Below are positions 63,011 through 64,000 of a DNA stretch of 64,000 bases, one piece after another; position 1 is the stretch's first letter, and each line of letters begins with the position of its first letter. The DNA is from Vreelandella malpeensis (lineage in GTDB: Bacteria; Pseudomonadota; Gammaproteobacteria; Pseudomonadales; Halomonadaceae), in the NCBI RefSeq assembly GCF_020622355.1, contig NZ_WHVL01000002.1:248001-312000 (forward strand), written 5' to 3'. A program made the position numbers and the translations under genes. The notes beneath the pieces were generated by a model that saw only the letters and a program-made list of their open reading frames with translations, had not been told where the DNA came from and searched no databases.

Positions 63011-64000
63011 ATGCCTCGTTTCACTCGCAGTACCATTGCCAGCGCCGTCGCGCTCGCGGCTGTCGCCGGCACCGCCCAGGCCCAGCAAAGCACCCAGCTC
63101 GACAACATGGTGGTCACCGCTGCGGGCTACGAGCAGACGTTGAACAGCGCCCCGGCGAGCATCTCGGTGGTGACCCGCGAAGAGCTCGAGCAAAAGCAGT
63201 TCTCCAACATCGCCGAGGCGATCGCTGACGTCCCCGGCGTCGATATCCGCGCCGGCACCGGCAAGACCGGCGGCTACAACATCTCGATTCGTGGCATGCC
63301 CAGTGCCTATACCTTGATCCTGATCGACGGCCGCCGCCAGAACGCCTCTGGTGACGTCACCCCCAATGGCTTCGGCGAGACAGCCACCAGTTTCATGCCA
63401 CCGCTTTCGGCCATCGAGCGTATCGAGGTGATTCGCGGACCGATGTCGACCCTTTACGGCTCGGACGCTATGGGCGGGGTGATCAACATCATCACCCGCC
63501 GGGTGAGCGACGAATGGGCGGGGTCGATCACGGTCGAGAACACTTTCCAGGAGGATCGCGACGCCGGTAACAGCTCGGCGCTGAATCTCTACACCGCCGG
63601 TCCGCTGGTGGAAGATACTCTGGGCCTGCAACTGCGCGGGCGGGTGTTCGACCGCGACAGTTCCGAGCGTCTAGTCGAGGAGAGCGTTGGCCGCGACCCG
63701 CGCCCGTCCGAGGCACGCATCTACTCGATCGGCGGGCGCTTGAGCCTCACCCCGGACGATACCCACGAGTTCTGGCTCGATGCCGAGCGCTCGCGCCAGG
63801 TCTACGACAACAGCGACTGCCGCCTGGGCAGCCTTGACGGCCTGCGCCGCAACGACTGCGCCACCCCCGCGCCGACCCAGTTCTTCGGCTACGAGGACGA
63901 GCTGCGTTTCAACCGCGACCAGATCGCCCTCGGCCACTCGGCGCGGCTTTCCGCCGGCACCTGGGACTCGAGCCTCACACGCAACTTCACCGAGTCGCTC
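63011..64000 (+). CDS. TonB-dependent siderophore receptor (CirA/FepA-like), cut by window edge
   Basis: The first 330 codons of an outer-membrane receptor. A signal peptide ends near AGTAQA, a TonB-box-like segment reads DNMVVTAAGYE, and the plug domain has NIAEAIADVPGVDIR, LILIDGRRQ, and RIEVIRGPMSTLYGSDAMGG followed by GVINIITRR, which is closest in my memory to CirA/FepA receptors for catecholate siderophores. The beta-barrel starts near residue 160 and continues beyond the window. AAGGGA precedes the ATG. It would bring the ferric siderophore across the outer membrane for the divergent ABC importer. Confidence 0.92.
   Translation, partial: MPRFTRSTIASAVALAAVAGTAQAQQSTQLDNMVVTAAGYEQTLNSAPASISVVTREELEQKQFSNIAEAIADVPGVDIRAGTGKTGGYNISIRGMPSAYTLILIDGRRQNASGDVTPNGFGETATSFMPPLSAIERIEVIRGPMSTLYGSDAMGGVINIITRRVSDEWAGSITVENTFQEDRDAGNSSALNLYTAGPLVEDTLGLQLRGRVFDRDSSERLVEESVGRDPRPSEARIYSIGGRLSLTPDDTHEFWLDAERSRQVYDNSDCRLGSLDGLRRNDCATPAPTQFFGYEDELRFNRDQIALGHSARLSAGTWDSSLTRNFTESL

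Overview
The window is high-GC gammaproteobacterial chromosome, most likely from Halomonas or a close relative in the Halomonadaceae. This rests on gene content (Mrp-like antiporter module, several Na+-coupled transporters, DbpA, SstT, YebE-type TerB proteins, FAD/cytochrome dehydrogenase complexes) and codon use; no 16S gene is present to confirm it.

Layout. 1-6476 holds housekeeping and transport genes, nearly all on the minus strand: an alcohol dehydrogenase fragment, an ABC exporter, an AbrB-type permease, a RIO kinase, dbpA, ybaK and a DUF3008 protein. 6477-8464 is an AT-rich accessory patch with one unrecognised gene carrying a HEPN-like R-x4-H motif, flanked by copies of a short repeat. 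8465-12357 carries a lipoprotein, a CDF metal exporter, a divergent LysR regulator and phoH. 12414-18889 is one tightly overlapping minus-strand operon: a fused MbhD/MrpC-like subunit, three large antiporter-like subunits and a YihY/BrkB protein. 18964-27482 holds an esterase, an SLC13/RCK permease, cspA, a GMC oxidoreductase divergent from an aldehyde dehydrogenase, pgpA and two TerB paralogues. 27511-39341 holds sbcCD, nadE, pncC, a DASS symporter, small unknown genes, sstT and an XRE-azlCD operon preceded by a 42-bp perfect palindrome.

39411-46886 contains two paralogous, divergently transcribed three-gene dehydrogenase complexes (Tat-exported small subunit, FAD/Fe-S GMC catalytic subunit, tri-haem cytochrome c) arranged as mirror images. 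Each should oxidise a sugar, polyol or alcohol in the periplasm and pass electrons to the respiratory chain. An NhaC-superfamily antiporter follows.

48662-58044 is a 9.3-kb genomic island bounded by 51-bp direct repeats. The right repeat is the 3' part of an intact tRNA(CAT) gene and the left one is a detached copy. All recognised genes are on the minus strand and almost all look like anti-phage defence: a Gabija-type pair (GajA OLD nuclease, GajB helicase), a C-terminal remnant of a type I restriction HsdR, an AbiEi/AbiEii toxin-antitoxin pair with an operator-like palindrome, a MazG-like pyrophosphohydrolase, and a large gene that would encode a PD-(D/E)XK-like nuclease, DUF2075 helicase and LexA-like S24 protease in one chain. 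That gene is split by one in-frame TAG. No integrase is visible. The three-domain protein and its MazG-like neighbour are the best candidate for an undescribed system.

58202-64000 returns to core-like sequence: a YceI-like protein and an iron-siderophore uptake locus (ABC importer operon divergent from a TonB-dependent receptor that runs off the window), with Fur-box-like sites in the shared intergenic region.
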